Counted from the stretch's first letter, positions 44,460 through 52,420 are shown. The stretch is DNA of 64,000 nt from PNNG01 sp964577055 (GCA_964577055.1 CAZNWC010000007.1:102119-166118), one strand, 5' to 3'. Translations and numbers: made by a program. The notes: generated from the sequence alone by a model not told the origin.

Positions 44460-45206
44460 TTACATCTGCAATCCGCCGCAAACGTTGATCACCTGTCCTG
44501 TGATGTAGGCGCTGGCGTCGGAAGCCAAAAACACGGTCAAGTTGGCCACGTCGTCGGTGGTACCGGGACGGCCCAACGGAATCATTTTGTTCCACTCTTC
44601 CACCACCTTGGGGTCGAGGGCTTCGGTCATTTCGGTTTGGATAAAGCCTGGTGCAATGGCGTTGCAGCGGATGTTCCTGGAGCCCAGTTCTTTGGCGATT
44701 GACTGGGTAAAACCAATCACGCCGGCCTTGGAGGCGCTGTAGTTGGCTTGACCGGCATTGCCATCGCGGCCTACCACAGAGCTCATGTTGATGATGCTGC
44801 CGCGGCGGTTTTTCATGAGGTGACGGGCGGCATGTTTGGTGATGTTGTACACCGATTTGAGGTTGGTATCGATTACGGCATCCCACTGTTCCTCGCTCAT
44901 GCGCAGCAATAGGCCGTCTTTGGTAATGCCTGCGTTGTTGACGATGATTTCGAGGTCGCCAAAATCAGCAATGATTTGGTTGATGAGGCTTTCGGCTTCG
45001 GCGTAGTTGCCGGCATCCGACTTATATCCTTTGGCACGTACGCCGGCGGCCTGCAATTCGGCCTCGAGGGCACGCGCTTTTTCTTCAGAAGAAAGGTAGG
45101 TGAAGGCCACATCGGCTCCTTGGGCAGCGAATGTGCGGGCGATGCCCAAGCCAATGCCGCGCGATGCGCCGGTGATGAGGGCCACTTTTCCTTGCAATGT
45201 TTTCAT
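44460..45206 (-). CDS. fabG: 3-oxoacyl-[acyl-carrier-protein] reductase
   Basis: Short-chain dehydrogenase of fatty acid elongation, reducing 3-oxoacyl-ACP with NADPH. The 248 residues have the cofactor motif TGASRGIGLG (about 13-22), NNAGIT (about 90-95), the catalytic Ser in NMSSVVG (about 140-146) and YSASKAG (about 156-162), and the FabG-like end ITGQVINVCGGL. The -7 box TATATTTG lies 23 bases upstream. Confidence 0.94.
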   Translation of the reverse strand: MKTLQGKVALITGASRGIGLGIARTFAAQGADVAFTYLSSEEKARALEAELQAAGVRAKGYKSDAGNYAEAESLINQIIADFGDLEIIVNNAGITKDGLLLRMSEEQWDAVIDTNLKSVYNITKHAARHLMKNRRGSIINMSSVVGRDGNAGQANYSASKAGVIGFTQSIAKELGSRNIRCNAIAPGFIQTEMTEALDPKVVEEWNKMIPLGRPGTTDDVANLTVFLASDASAYITGQVINVCGGLQM

Positions 45207-45228
45207 GAGGAGGAATTTTGCTATCGGG

Positions 45229-45236
45229 CAAATATA
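45229..45236 (-). promoter_or_regulatory. Bacteroidota-type -7 box for fabG
   Basis: On the - strand the sequence reads TATATTTG, a full TAnnTTTG match, 22 bases before the fabG ATG. The -33 element is not evident. Confidence 0.5.
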
Positions 45237-45404
45237 AGAACGAACAGAGAGCTAAGGGCTAAAAACGAAGAACTAAAGGCCAAGATGAGCAAAGGCAGGT
45301 AGTTGCTGGGAAAGTTAAAAGTTAAAAAGTAAAAGGTGTGCATCCCTAAATAGCGTTGACCGCTATTTGTACATATTCGCTATCATCCATCTAACAGATA
45401 TGGG
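45237..45404. other. Repeat-like spacer between fabG and a sensor-gene remnant
   Basis: No gene was seen here. The spacer has imperfect short repeats of the form GGGCTAAAAA / GAACTAAAGG (about 45250-45280) and a GTTAAAA array at 45311-45336, resembling extragenic heptamer repeats elsewhere in the window (59248-59459). Confidence 0.5.
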
Positions 45405-45592
45405 CCAAAGGTAGCCGAGACTGTCTTGGGTGATGTCCCAAATGGTATTTTGCGACAGCCCATCGCCCACATCGAGGCCATTGAAGTGCATTTTTGCCCC
45501 GGGCTGTTGTGAGGTAGGGCTAACCAGGCCAGAAGCGAGAGAAACAGGGGTTTCACAGGTTTTGTATGGTGTAAAGTAGGCATTTCGACCAT
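45405..45592 (-). pseudogene. Remnant of a Reg_prop (two-component propeller) sensor gene
   Basis: Reading leftwards from an ATG at 45592 gives a signal-peptide-like start (KPLFLSLLAWLALPHNSPGQ). In the next frame follows MHFNGLDVGDGLSQNTIWDI and TQDSLGYLW, the typical first blade of Bacteroidota Reg_prop hybrid sensors (GLSQNxIxxIxQDxxGxLW). Adding one A to the A5 run at 45491-45495 (T5 on the + strand) joins both frames into SPGQKMHFNG. The match stops at 45405, before the usual IGT, and no further blades follow. So the fragment is both frameshifted and truncated. Confidence 0.7.
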
Positions 45593-45717
45593 TGCTTTGA
45601 AATGCCCGCCACACGGCATTTTTTGGAATCGCGCAGCTACGTTCGGAAGGCTTATGTCGTCTATTGTCTTTTCTTCTTGCTGCGCATTCCGTATTTTGCG
45701 CACCCAAACCCGCGGAA

Positions 45718-47253
45718 ATGGTTGTATTAGGAAGTTTGTTCAAACGGGGATTGCAGCTGCGCATCAAGTTATCGCTGCAACAGTTTGAGCCCGCGAAACA
45801 ACAGGAAATTGTGTTGCGCAAATTGCTGAACAAGGCCAAGGATACCGAAATTGGCAGGTATTACGGTTTTGGGTCCATGCTCAAAAAGCAGGATGTATTT
45901 GCTGAATTTGCCCGGAGGGTAGATTTGTACGATTACAACCGCATGTACGAGCGCTGGTGGCACCGCGCCCGTGAAGGCCAACCCGATGTGGCTTGGCCCG
46001 GTCATATCAAGTATTTTGCACTGAGCTCGGGTACCTCAGAAGCTTCCAGTAAGTTTATTCCCGTCACCGCCGAAATGATCAAGTCCATGCGGCAGGCCAG
46101 CATCAAGCAGATTTATACGCTGGCGCAATATAACTTTCCGTCGGATTATTTTGAAAAGGGGATGTTGATGCTGGGGGGCAGCACGCACCTCAATTTTACG
46201 GGTCGGTATTATTATGGCGATTTGAGCGGTATCAACACCAGCAAAATCCCGTTTTGGTTCCAGCGTTTTTACAAACCAGGCAAAGAAATAGCTAAAATCA
46301 GCGATTGGAATGCTAAAATCGATGATATCGTGAAGCATGCAAAGGAGTGGGACATCTGGGTGATTGCTGGGGTGCCCGCCTGGTTGCAAATCATGATGGA
46401 GCGCATCATTGCCCATTACGGTGTAAAAACCATCCACGACATTTGGCCCAACCTCACCGTATATGCTTTTGGGGGTGTGGCTTTTGAGCCCTACCGCAAG
46501 AGTTTCGAACGCCTGATGGCCAAGCCCCTGATTTACTTCGAAACCTACCTTGCTTCCGAAGGATTTATTGCTTACGATGCACGCCCAGATACAATGCGCA
46601 CCGGCATGCGCCTGGTGTTGAACAACGGTATCTATTATGAATTTGTGCCCTTCAACGACCGGAATTTTGAAGCCGACGGCACTCTCAAAACCGATGCAGA
46701 AACGCTCAACATCACCCAAGTGCAAGAAGGGGTTGACTATGCCATTTTACTCAGCACTTGTGCAGGTGCCTGGCGTTATTTGATTGGCGATACCATCCGC
46801 TTCAGCTCGTTGGAGCATATGGAAATCCGCATTACAGGTCGCACCAAACATTTTTTGAGTTTGTGTGGCGAGCACCTGAGTGTCGACAATATGAATACAG
46901 CGATTGGCCGTTTGGGGGAGCAGCTGGGCATGGAAATCAAAGAATTTACTGTGCACGGAGAGCCCAGCGGCACTTTGTTTGCACACCATTGGTATGTTGG
47001 CTGTGATCAGCAAGTTGACCCCCAGCAAGTACGCGATTTGATAGACAAAACCCTTTGTGAGGTCAACGATGACTATGTGGTAGAACGCAAGCACGCCCTT
47101 CGTGAGGTAATCGTGGAAGTGCTTCCCACCGCTTGGTTCACCGAGTGGATGGCGCGGCAAGGCAAGTTAGGCGGACAACATAAGTTTCCAAGGGTATTGA
47201 ATCCCAAGCACCTGGCATTGTGGCAGGCGTTTTTGGCCGAAAAGCGCGCTTGA
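45718..47253 (+). CDS. GH3 auxin-responsive promoter family protein
   Basis: Member of the GH3 acyl-adenylating family, which in plants joins amino acids to jasmonate or auxin; bacterial substrates are not known. The 511 residues include the ATP-binding region YFALSSGTSEASSKFIPVT (about 101-119), the strand FGGVAFEPYRKSF and YFETYLASEGF, and the C-terminal SLCGEHLSVDNMNTAI. ATG at 45718 is preferred over a non-ATG start at 45664. It ends in a TGATG overlap with the transporter gene. Confidence 0.88.
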   Translation: MVVLGSLFKRGLQLRIKLSLQQFEPAKQQEIVLRKLLNKAKDTEIGRYYGFGSMLKKQDVFAEFARRVDLYDYNRMYERWWHRAREGQPDVAWPGHIKYFALSSGTSEASSKFIPVTAEMIKSMRQASIKQIYTLAQYNFPSDYFEKGMLMLGGSTHLNFTGRYYYGDLSGINTSKIPFWFQRFYKPGKEIAKISDWNAKIDDIVKHAKEWDIWVIAGVPAWLQIMMERIIAHYGVKTIHDIWPNLTVYAFGGVAFEPYRKSFERLMAKPLIYFETYLASEGFIAYDARPDTMRTGMRLVLNNGIYYEFVPFNDRNFEADGTLKTDAETLNITQVQEGVDYAILLSTCAGAWRYLIGDTIRFSSLEHMEIRITGRTKHFLSLCGEHLSVDNMNTAIGRLGEQLGMEIKEFTVHGEPSGTLFAHHWYVGCDQQVDPQQVRDLIDKTLCEVNDDYVVERKHALREVIVEVLPTAWFTEWMARQGKLGGQHKFPRVLNPKHLALWQAFLAEKRA

Positions 47254-47900
47254 TGTTGCAGCTGCCCATTGTACAAGGAATTGGATTTGGCCTGCTGGTG
47301 GCGGTGCTGTTGGGCCCCGTATTTTTTGCCCTCATCCAAACCAGCATCACCAAAGGTTTTCCGGCTGGTGCCTTCATGGCTGTGGGCATCATGCTGAGCG
47401 ATGCTTTTTGCGTGTTTATCAGTTTTTTCGGCTTGCTGCAGTTTGTGCACGACCCCGGAACCTTGCGTTGGATTGGTATTTTTGGTGGATTGTTTATGGT
47501 CGGTTATGGAGCCTTTCTGACTTTCAACCAGCGCATCAAACCAGTAGAGCCCGATTTGCCTGATTTGAAAACCGGACGCGCCTTGGGAGGGAGCCTGGCA
47601 AAAGGATTTTTGCTCAACATCCTCAATCCCTTTGTGATTGTGTATTGGCTGGGCGTAAGTTCGTTGGTTTCGGCCATCCCCGAATTTGAGAGGGGCGACA
47701 AATTGCTGTTTTTTACAGGTACCCTGGGTACCATTTTGCTCACCGATTTGCTCAAAAGTTATGGCGCCAAAAAGCTGCGGCGGTACGTAACCCGCACCGT
47801 GATTTTGTGGCTCAACCGGATTTCAGGCGTTGTATTGCTGGCCTTCGGTATCAAAATATTGGTAGATGTGCTCTACTACAATAAAAACCTTTTTGGTTAA
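47253..47900 (+). CDS. LysE/RhtB-family amino-acid exporter-like protein
   Basis: A 215-residue membrane protein with six hydrophobic segments and the LysE-family start GIGFGLLVAVLLGPVFFALI followed by QTSITKGFPAGAF. The family exports basic amino acids, threonine or homoserine lactones; the substrate here is unknown. It starts on the last base of the GH3 gene, so the two are probably translated together. Pairing with an amino-acid-conjugating family member hints at export of a conjugate or amino acid; that is inference. It overlaps the convergent regulator gene by four bases. Confidence 0.85.
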   Translation: MLQLPIVQGIGFGLLVAVLLGPVFFALIQTSITKGFPAGAFMAVGIMLSDAFCVFISFFGLLQFVHDPGTLRWIGIFGGLFMVGYGAFLTFNQRIKPVEPDLPDLKTGRALGGSLAKGFLLNILNPFVIVYWLGVSSLVSAIPEFERGDKLLFFTGTLGTILLTDLLKSYGAKKLRRYVTRTVILWLNRISGVVLLAFGIKILVDVLYYNKNLFG

Positions 47901-48661
47901 CGATAAGGCTTGAATTTGCCGTTGAGCAGGCGGGAGTTGATGTCGTCGACATATTTTTTACCCAGGGGAATTTCTTCCTCTTCAACCAAGAGGTGCTGCG
48001 AGTTGAATTTATGCACGTGTTTTTCGTTCACCAAATAACTGCGGTGGCAGCGCAAGAAGCCTTGTTCCGCCAGCAAATCGTCGTAAAAGCTGATGACGCC
48101 ATAGGCCATGGCAGCCCGTTGGTTTTTGATTTTGAATTTGCAAAAGTTGCCACAGGCTTCAATCACCAAAAGATCATCGAGGTTCACTTGCTGAAAACAG
48201 CCATCCACTTTGATGTAGATGGTGTTGTCGGTAGGTAAACTCGCATGTTTGTGCACTTCTTCTGCCCACCACAGCTGGTGTTGGCGAACTTTTTCGATGC
48301 ATTGCGCCAATCGTTCTTCGGTCACGGGTTTTCGCAGGAAGTCGAGTGCGTTCAAATCGAAAGCCTCCAAGGCATAGGCCGGGTGGCTGCTACAAAAAAC
48401 GAGTGCAGGCACTTTGCCAAGGGTTTTTACCAGGTCGGTACCCTTGAGTTGGGGCATTTCGATGTCGCAGAACAACAAATCAACGTCGTTTTGATTCAGG
48501 AAGGCTGCACCCAAGAGGGGGTCGTTAATAGTTGCGACCACTTCTACATCGTCAAAGTCGGCCAAAAGTGCAGCGAGGTCTTCGAGTTCGAGGGCTTGGT
48601 CGTCGATGAGCACAGTGCGTAAGGTCGGCGTGGAGTAAATTTCAGTATGAATGGGTATCAA
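47897..48661 (-). CDS. LytTR-family response regulator
   Basis: Response regulator of 254 residues: receiver domain (about 14-125) with DDQALE, the phospho-acceptor Asp in LLFCDIEMPQLKG (about Asp 65) and KPVT near 113, followed by a LytTR DNA-binding domain (about 150-250, IEACGNFCKFKI, FLRCHRSYLVN). Divergent from the histidine kinase gene at 48688 with only 26 bases between the starts, so the two are probably co-regulated and form a pair. Confidence 0.92.
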   Translation of the reverse strand: MIPIHTEIYSTPTLRTVLIDDQALELEDLAALLADFDDVEVVATINDPLLGAAFLNQNDVDLLFCDIEMPQLKGTDLVKTLGKVPALVFCSSHPAYALEAFDLNALDFLRKPVTEERLAQCIEKVRQHQLWWAEEVHKHASLPTDNTIYIKVDGCFQQVNLDDLLVIEACGNFCKFKIKNQRAAMAYGVISFYDDLLAEQGFLRCHRSYLVNEKHVHKFNSQHLLVEEEEIPLGKKYVDDINSRLLNGKFKPYR

Positions 48662-48687
48662 AACTACACCAAAGACCTATTACATGT

Positions 48688-50688
48688 ATGATGCCTAAAA
48701 TAATTGTGGTAGCCTTGCTTATCAGCAGCTTAACAGGTGTGATACATTCTGCACAAGGCCAACTCAGAGGGGAGGCGTATACAGATAGCTTGGAAAAAGC
48801 ACTGGTGCTTGCCAAAAGCAAAACCGATCGGCTTTCTACTTTGAGTTACCTGGCCGATTGGTATTTGTACCGCGATTTGGGGAAAAGCATGGACTATTTG
48901 CTCAAAGCCGACCAGATCGGCTGGAAAAACTGGAAAGACGCCTACCTCATTGCCAAAAGTTTTGGTACGGCTTACCAAATTGTGGGCTTCTACGACAGTG
49001 CGGTGTATTGGCAGCAGCTGGCCCACAACAGCGCGATTAAGGCTAAAAATGCACGATATGAAGGCATAACAGCCAATAATTTGGCGAATGCCTATTATGG
49101 TTTGGGAAAATTCGACAGTGCGTATGTATATGCGCTCAAAGCCTTAGGCCCATCTGAAAAGTCAGGAAACAAACTGGGTGTGGCACTTAGCAAAGCGTTC
49201 ATTGCCATTTTGGAGGGGGAATTTGGGCACATAGATTCTTCTTTATCCTATTTTTTGCAAAGCACAGCCCTTTTTAAAGCCTTGGGTGAGCGCAATTTCG
49301 AAGCCATGGCCTATCTGAGTGCAATACGTCCCATGGCCTATACGTATAGTTATGAGGCTTGTTGGGAGTTGATTGAAAAAGCGGACGCCATTGCCAGAGC
49401 CGAACCGGATCTTTTTTTAGAGGCATCGCTTTGGCTTGCGAAAGGATATATACAACAAAGTCAGCAAAAATATACCGAGGCTTGGCAGTCGCTCGACAGC
49501 AGTTATGTATCGTTTGAAAAGTTCGGGGCACTTGACCGATTGGCAACCGTGCAATTTGAAAGGGGCAGAATCAAACAAGCATTGAACGATTACCCATCAG
49601 CCAAAGCCTATTTCGATCCTTTGATAGCCGATCTGGAAGCTAGAAAACAATGGTTCAAGTTGGCGCAGATTTATAGCTATTTGGCGGATGGCTTCGCAGC
49701 TCAAACCAATATGCCAGAGGCGTTTCTGGCCCTGAAAAAAGCAGAACTTTACCGCGACTCATTGCATTGGATTGCCAATAGTAGCGAATTGGCAGGCATG
49801 GCCATCAAATATGCCCTCAACAAATCAAATGCCGAATTGCGCAACGTAGCCCAAGGGGCTGAAGTTGCACGCAAACAGTTTTACGCAGGCATTGGGGTGC
49901 TGCTGTTTGGCTTGGCGGCCTTGTCGCTGATCATTTGGCTGATTTCAAAAAACAAACGCCAAACCGAAAAGCTCAATGCCCAATTGGCGGGTCAGAATGC
50001 ACTCAAAGACCGGCTGTTTGTCAGCATCGGGCACGATTTGCGTTCCCCCTTGTCCCAATCGTATGCGGCCTTGCGCATTTTACGACGCAAATTGCAGGAC
50101 ATGCCTGAGGTAGCGGAGGGATTGGCACGCGTGCAGGCCGGACAAGGACATGCCCTGCAGGTTACCGACGATTTGTTGGGTTGGGTGGCCCTGCAATGGG
50201 GTGGCGAAACCCAATTAACGGCTGTTGATGTACAAGAAGTAGTAAACCAAGTGTTGCAGTTGAACCGCCATGCCCTCGAGGACAAACATCTGCAATTGCA
50301 GCTGCCCCACGAAGCGCCTCCCAAAGTGAAAAGCGATGCCCAGGCAGTGGCTTTGTTGGTCCGCAATTTTCTCACAAATGCCATCAAGTTTAGTCCCGCC
50401 GCCGCTACCATCACCTTTGACTGGGGTGTGGCAGCAGGTCGCCCTTGGTTGAGCATCAGCGATGCAGGCAAAGGGTTTCCGGCCGATTGGTTGGGCAATT
50501 TGCAAGATTTGGCGGCGCGCAACGAACGTTTGCCATCGGAGCAGGGCAGTGCGGGGGAAACAGGAACGGGCTTCGGCCTCATGCTGTGTGCAACCTTTGC
50601 CAAGCAAATAGGGGCTACGGTGCTTTTAGAAGCGCCTGCCGGCGGTGGCGCAAGGGTAAAAATCGAATTCCCACCCACGACTAAGTGA
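48688..50688 (+). CDS. TPR-containing sensor histidine kinase
   Basis: Membrane sensor kinase of 666 residues. A signal peptide (about 1-24) leads to a periplasmic TPR region (about 40-370). One membrane segment follows (about 402-420), then a short coiled coil (RQTEKLNAQLAGQNALKDRL). The phospho-accepting His is 449 in GHDLRSPL; the ATP-binding domain has NFLTNAIKF (about 558-566), DAGKGFP and TGFGLML. The TPR sensing build is typical of Bacteroidota. The likely partner is the divergent LytTR regulator, although LytTR partners are more often HisK_2-type kinases. Confidence 0.9.
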   Translation: MMPKIIVVALLISSLTGVIHSAQGQLRGEAYTDSLEKALVLAKSKTDRLSTLSYLADWYLYRDLGKSMDYLLKADQIGWKNWKDAYLIAKSFGTAYQIVGFYDSAVYWQQLAHNSAIKAKNARYEGITANNLANAYYGLGKFDSAYVYALKALGPSEKSGNKLGVALSKAFIAILEGEFGHIDSSLSYFLQSTALFKALGERNFEAMAYLSAIRPMAYTYSYEACWELIEKADAIARAEPDLFLEASLWLAKGYIQQSQQKYTEAWQSLDSSYVSFEKFGALDRLATVQFERGRIKQALNDYPSAKAYFDPLIADLEARKQWFKLAQIYSYLADGFAAQTNMPEAFLALKKAELYRDSLHWIANSSELAGMAIKYALNKSNAELRNVAQGAEVARKQFYAGIGVLLFGLAALSLIIWLISKNKRQTEKLNAQLAGQNALKDRLFVSIGHDLRSPLSQSYAALRILRRKLQDMPEVAEGLARVQAGQGHALQVTDDLLGWVALQWGGETQLTAVDVQEVVNQVLQLNRHALEDKHLQLQLPHEAPPKVKSDAQAVALLVRNFLTNAIKFSPAAATITFDWGVAAGRPWLSISDAGKGFPADWLGNLQDLAARNERLPSEQGSAGETGTGFGLMLCATFAKQIGATVLLEAPAGGGARVKIEFPPTTK

Positions 50689-50746
50689 TTCGTATAAGCA
50701 AAGTCGGTGTTCGTATATAAACCGCGGGTTAGGGTCAGGGAATGGG

Positions 50747-50754
50747 TATGTTTG
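50747..50754 (+). promoter_or_regulatory. Bacteroidota-type -7 box upstream of a candidate small RNA
   Basis: TATGTTTG matches TAnnTTTG in the non-coding space 59 bases after the kinase stop. The next structured element begins at 50762, at the expected initiation distance. The -33 element is weak. Confidence 0.45.
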
Positions 50755-50759
50755 AAACA

Positions 50760-50838
50760 GAAAGACCAGATTTTCCTGGTCTTGAACAAAACCAAACCTA
50801 ACCTAAAAAAGGCTGGAACGTCGTTTCAGCCTTTTTTT
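50760..50838 (+). ncRNA. Candidate small RNA
   Basis: After the -7 box, 50762-50783 forms an eight-pair hairpin AAGACCAG/CTGGTCTT with loop ATTTTC. A 20-base A/C-rich unpaired stretch follows, then a very stable terminator (stem AAAAAAGGCTG at 50805-50815 with CAGCCTTTTTT at 50827-50837). Promoter, 5' hairpin, single-stranded linker and terminator in 79 bases fit a small regulatory RNA. It could instead be a processed 3' end of the kinase mRNA. No known RNA family was recognised. Confidence 0.45.
50803..50838 (+). terminator. Rho-independent terminator after the histidine kinase
   Basis: The stem runs from A50805 to T50837 with inner pairs GGCTG/CAGCC and a GTC loop, followed by an extra T. 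It is the strongest terminator in the second half of the window and separates the kinase from the DtxR gene. Confidence 0.9.
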
Positions 50839-50885
50839 ATGGTGGACTCTTTTGCACACCGTGGAGAGCCAATCGCCGAAATCCT

Positions 50886-50893
50886 TACTTTTG
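50886..50893 (+). promoter_or_regulatory. -7 box placing a leaderless start at the DtxR gene
   Basis: TACTTTTG matches TAnnTTTG and ends only four bases before the ATG at 50898. Transcription would begin at or next to the A of the start codon, giving a leaderless mRNA. Confidence 0.5.
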
Positions 50894-50897
50894 CTGC

Positions 50898-51578
50898 ATG
50901 CAGCGCTTGTCGATCACCGAAGAAAACTACCTCAAGGCCATTTACAAAATCAGCCAACGTGAGGCTGCGGGCGCTGCCACCAATGCCATTGCCGAAGAAC
51001 TGAATACCCGTGCCGCTTCGGTTTCGGACATGTTGCGCAAGCTGGGCGAAAAGGGCCTTATCGACTACAAAAAGTACCAGGGCGTGCACCTTACGGAGGA
51101 AGGCAGGCTCACGGCCTTGTCGATTGTGCGCCGCCACCGCCTGTGGGAGGTTTTTTTGGTGCAGAAGTTGCATTTTGGCTGGGACGAAATACACGACATT
51201 GCCGAAGAGCTCGAACATGTGAGCGATCCGCGCTTCATCAACCGCTTGGCCGAATACCTGGGCAATCCCACGGCTGATCCGCACGGCGACCCCATTCCCA
51301 CCGAAAGTGGCGAAATGCCGGCCAACGAACAGGTGCTGCTCGGTCGGCTCGAACCCGGCGACGAAGCCCGCGTAATGGCCGTGCACGAACACAGCGCCTC
51401 CTTTTTGCAGTACCTCGATCAGGTGAACCTGAACCTTGGCAAATCGGTGCGCGTGGTAGAAAAACTTGATTTCGACCAATCGATGCAACTGCTGTTGAAC
51501 GACGGCAGGCATTTGCACATCTCGCGCGAGGTGGCTAACAGCATCTTTGTAAAACTCACTTCCAAAACTGGCGCATGA
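50898..51578 (+). CDS. DtxR/MntR-family metal-dependent transcriptional regulator
   Basis: Metal-responsive repressor of 226 residues. The winged helix is at about 1-65 (LSITEENYLKAIYKIS, then AASVSDMLRKLGEKGLIDY), the dimerisation and metal-binding part at about 66-145 (VRRHRLWEVFLVQKL, EELEHVSDP, DPHGDPIP), and a FeoA-like SH3 domain at about 150-225. It probably senses Mn or Fe; the target genes are not adjacent. The next gene starts inside its stop (ATGA). Confidence 0.92.
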   Translation: MQRLSITEENYLKAIYKISQREAAGAATNAIAEELNTRAASVSDMLRKLGEKGLIDYKKYQGVHLTEEGRLTALSIVRRHRLWEVFLVQKLHFGWDEIHDIAEELEHVSDPRFINRLAEYLGNPTADPHGDPIPTESGEMPANEQVLLGRLEPGDEARVMAVHEHSASFLQYLDQVNLNLGKSVRVVEKLDFDQSMQLLLNDGRHLHISREVANSIFVKLTSKTGA

Positions 51579-51964
51579 AGACCTATGCAGCAGGAGAGGT
51601 TCGGCAGTTGGTTTTGACCGTACAAGCGGAGGATACTGCGGCTTTTGCGGCCGGACAAGTGCACCCCGTTTATGCCACCTTTGCCGTTGCCCGCGATGCC
51701 GAATGGGCCTGCCGCCAGTTTGTGCTCGAAGGCAAGGCAGCCGATGAAGAAGGCATCGGCACTTTTGTGGAAGTACAGCACCACAGTCCCGCCAAGCCCG
51801 GCACCCAAGTCACCTACACCGCCTCGGTGGAATCGCACGACAAGGGCCACCTCATTTGCCGCTGGGAAGCGCATGCAGGAGGACGCCTCCTAGCCTCGGG
51901 CCGAACGGGACAAAAGGTGTTGCCGAAGGAGAAGTTGGAGCAGTTGTTTGCGGCTTTGGGGTAG
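51575..51964 (+). CDS. FlK-like hotdog thioesterase
   Basis: A 129-residue hotdog-fold protein resembling the fluoroacetyl-CoA thioesterase (FlK) family. It shows TFAVARDAEWACRQFVLEGK (about 29-48), then IGTFVEVQHHSPAKPGTQVT (about 55-74) with a His pair, and the end GRTGQKVL. FlK itself uses Thr-Glu-His; the equivalent residues cannot be assigned with certainty. It is coupled to the DtxR gene by a four-base overlap, an unusual partner. Confidence 0.82.
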   Translation: MKTYAAGEVRQLVLTVQAEDTAAFAAGQVHPVYATFAVARDAEWACRQFVLEGKAADEEGIGTFVEVQHHSPAKPGTQVTYTASVESHDKGHLICRWEAHAGGRLLASGRTGQKVLPKEKLEQLFAALG

Positions 51965-51965
51965 A

Positions 51966-52204
51966 GACCGTTCGCTGCGCTCGCTGAAAGACCGCTCGCT
52001 GCGCTCGCTGAAAGACCGCTCGCTGCGCTCGCTGAAAGACCGCTCGCTGCNNNNNNNNNNNNNNNNNNNNNNNNNNNNNNNNNNNNNNNNNNNNNNNNNN
52101 NNNNNNNNNNNNNNNNNNNNNNNNNNNNNNNNNNNNNNNNNNNNNNNNNNCTGAAAGACCGCTCGCTGCGCTCACTGAAAGACCGCTCGCTGCGCTCGCT
52201 GAAA
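51966..52204 (+). repeat. 24-bp tandem repeat array, partly hidden by a gap
   Basis: Unit GACCGCTCGCTGCGCTCGCTGAAA is given here in two parts: GACCGCTCGCTG and CGCTCGCTGAAA. Three full units and one partial precede a 100-N gap (52051-52150), and two full units plus a partial follow it; one unit after the gap has CACT in place of CGCT. The array starts two bases after the thioesterase stop and is non-coding. True copy number is unknown. The unit holds a partial inverted symmetry (CGCTCGCTGCGCTCGC). Confidence 0.9.
52051..52150. other. Assembly gap of 100 N inside the tandem repeat array
   Basis: The N run lies within the 24-bp array. The last 19 bases before it equal the first 19 after it, as expected in a tandem repeat, so neither size nor copy number can be inferred. 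The 100-N length is a scaffolding convention. Confidence 0.95.
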
Positions 52205-52420
52205 ATATATTTGAAGGGTGCGTAATGAAAAAGTTGAGATTCCCTCCGTGTCCGCTGTGCCCTCTGTGTTTTAACACCAGGCCGCAGGCCGTCAACAGCC
52301 CGCAGGGCAACCACAGTTCTGCCTTGCGGAACAGCCACATGCCAAAGGCCACCCACAGCCGCAGGCATTCACAGGCCTAGGGCCGTTAACATCCGCAGGC
52401 AAAATCATTATCTTGCTTCC
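52205..52420. other. Spacer with GC-rich repeat-like motifs
   Basis: No gene was seen. A CCTCCGTGTCCGCTGTGCCC-like CT/GTG-rich stretch at 52241-52272 resembles 54905-54927. Several short GCAGG/CCGCAGGC words recur at 52281-52400, as in extragenic palindromic repeats. The last bases (TTATCTTGC at about 52408) may be a degenerate -7 box for the next gene. Confidence 0.5.

Noticed and set aside
45363..45839. A 158-codon - strand gene in this spacer
   Set aside because: Only the last third resembles a known family, the first part overlaps the GH3 gene, and the signal peptide is in another frame. It is better explained as a frameshifted remnant (45405-45592).
49992..50795. A 267-codon - strand frame opposite the histidine kinase
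   Set aside because: It lies opposite the catalytic domain of a well-supported kinase and extends over the terminator; no family match was seen.
51966..52204. CRISPR array
   Set aside because: The 24-bp units are directly contiguous with no spacers, and no cas genes are nearby. It is a tandem repeat.
51814..52368. Repeat protein encoded across the 24-bp array
   Set aside because: Frames with Ser-Glu-Arg or Asp-Arg-Ser-Leu repeats exist on both strands only because the unit length is a multiple of three; they pass through the N gap and have no start or signal of their own.
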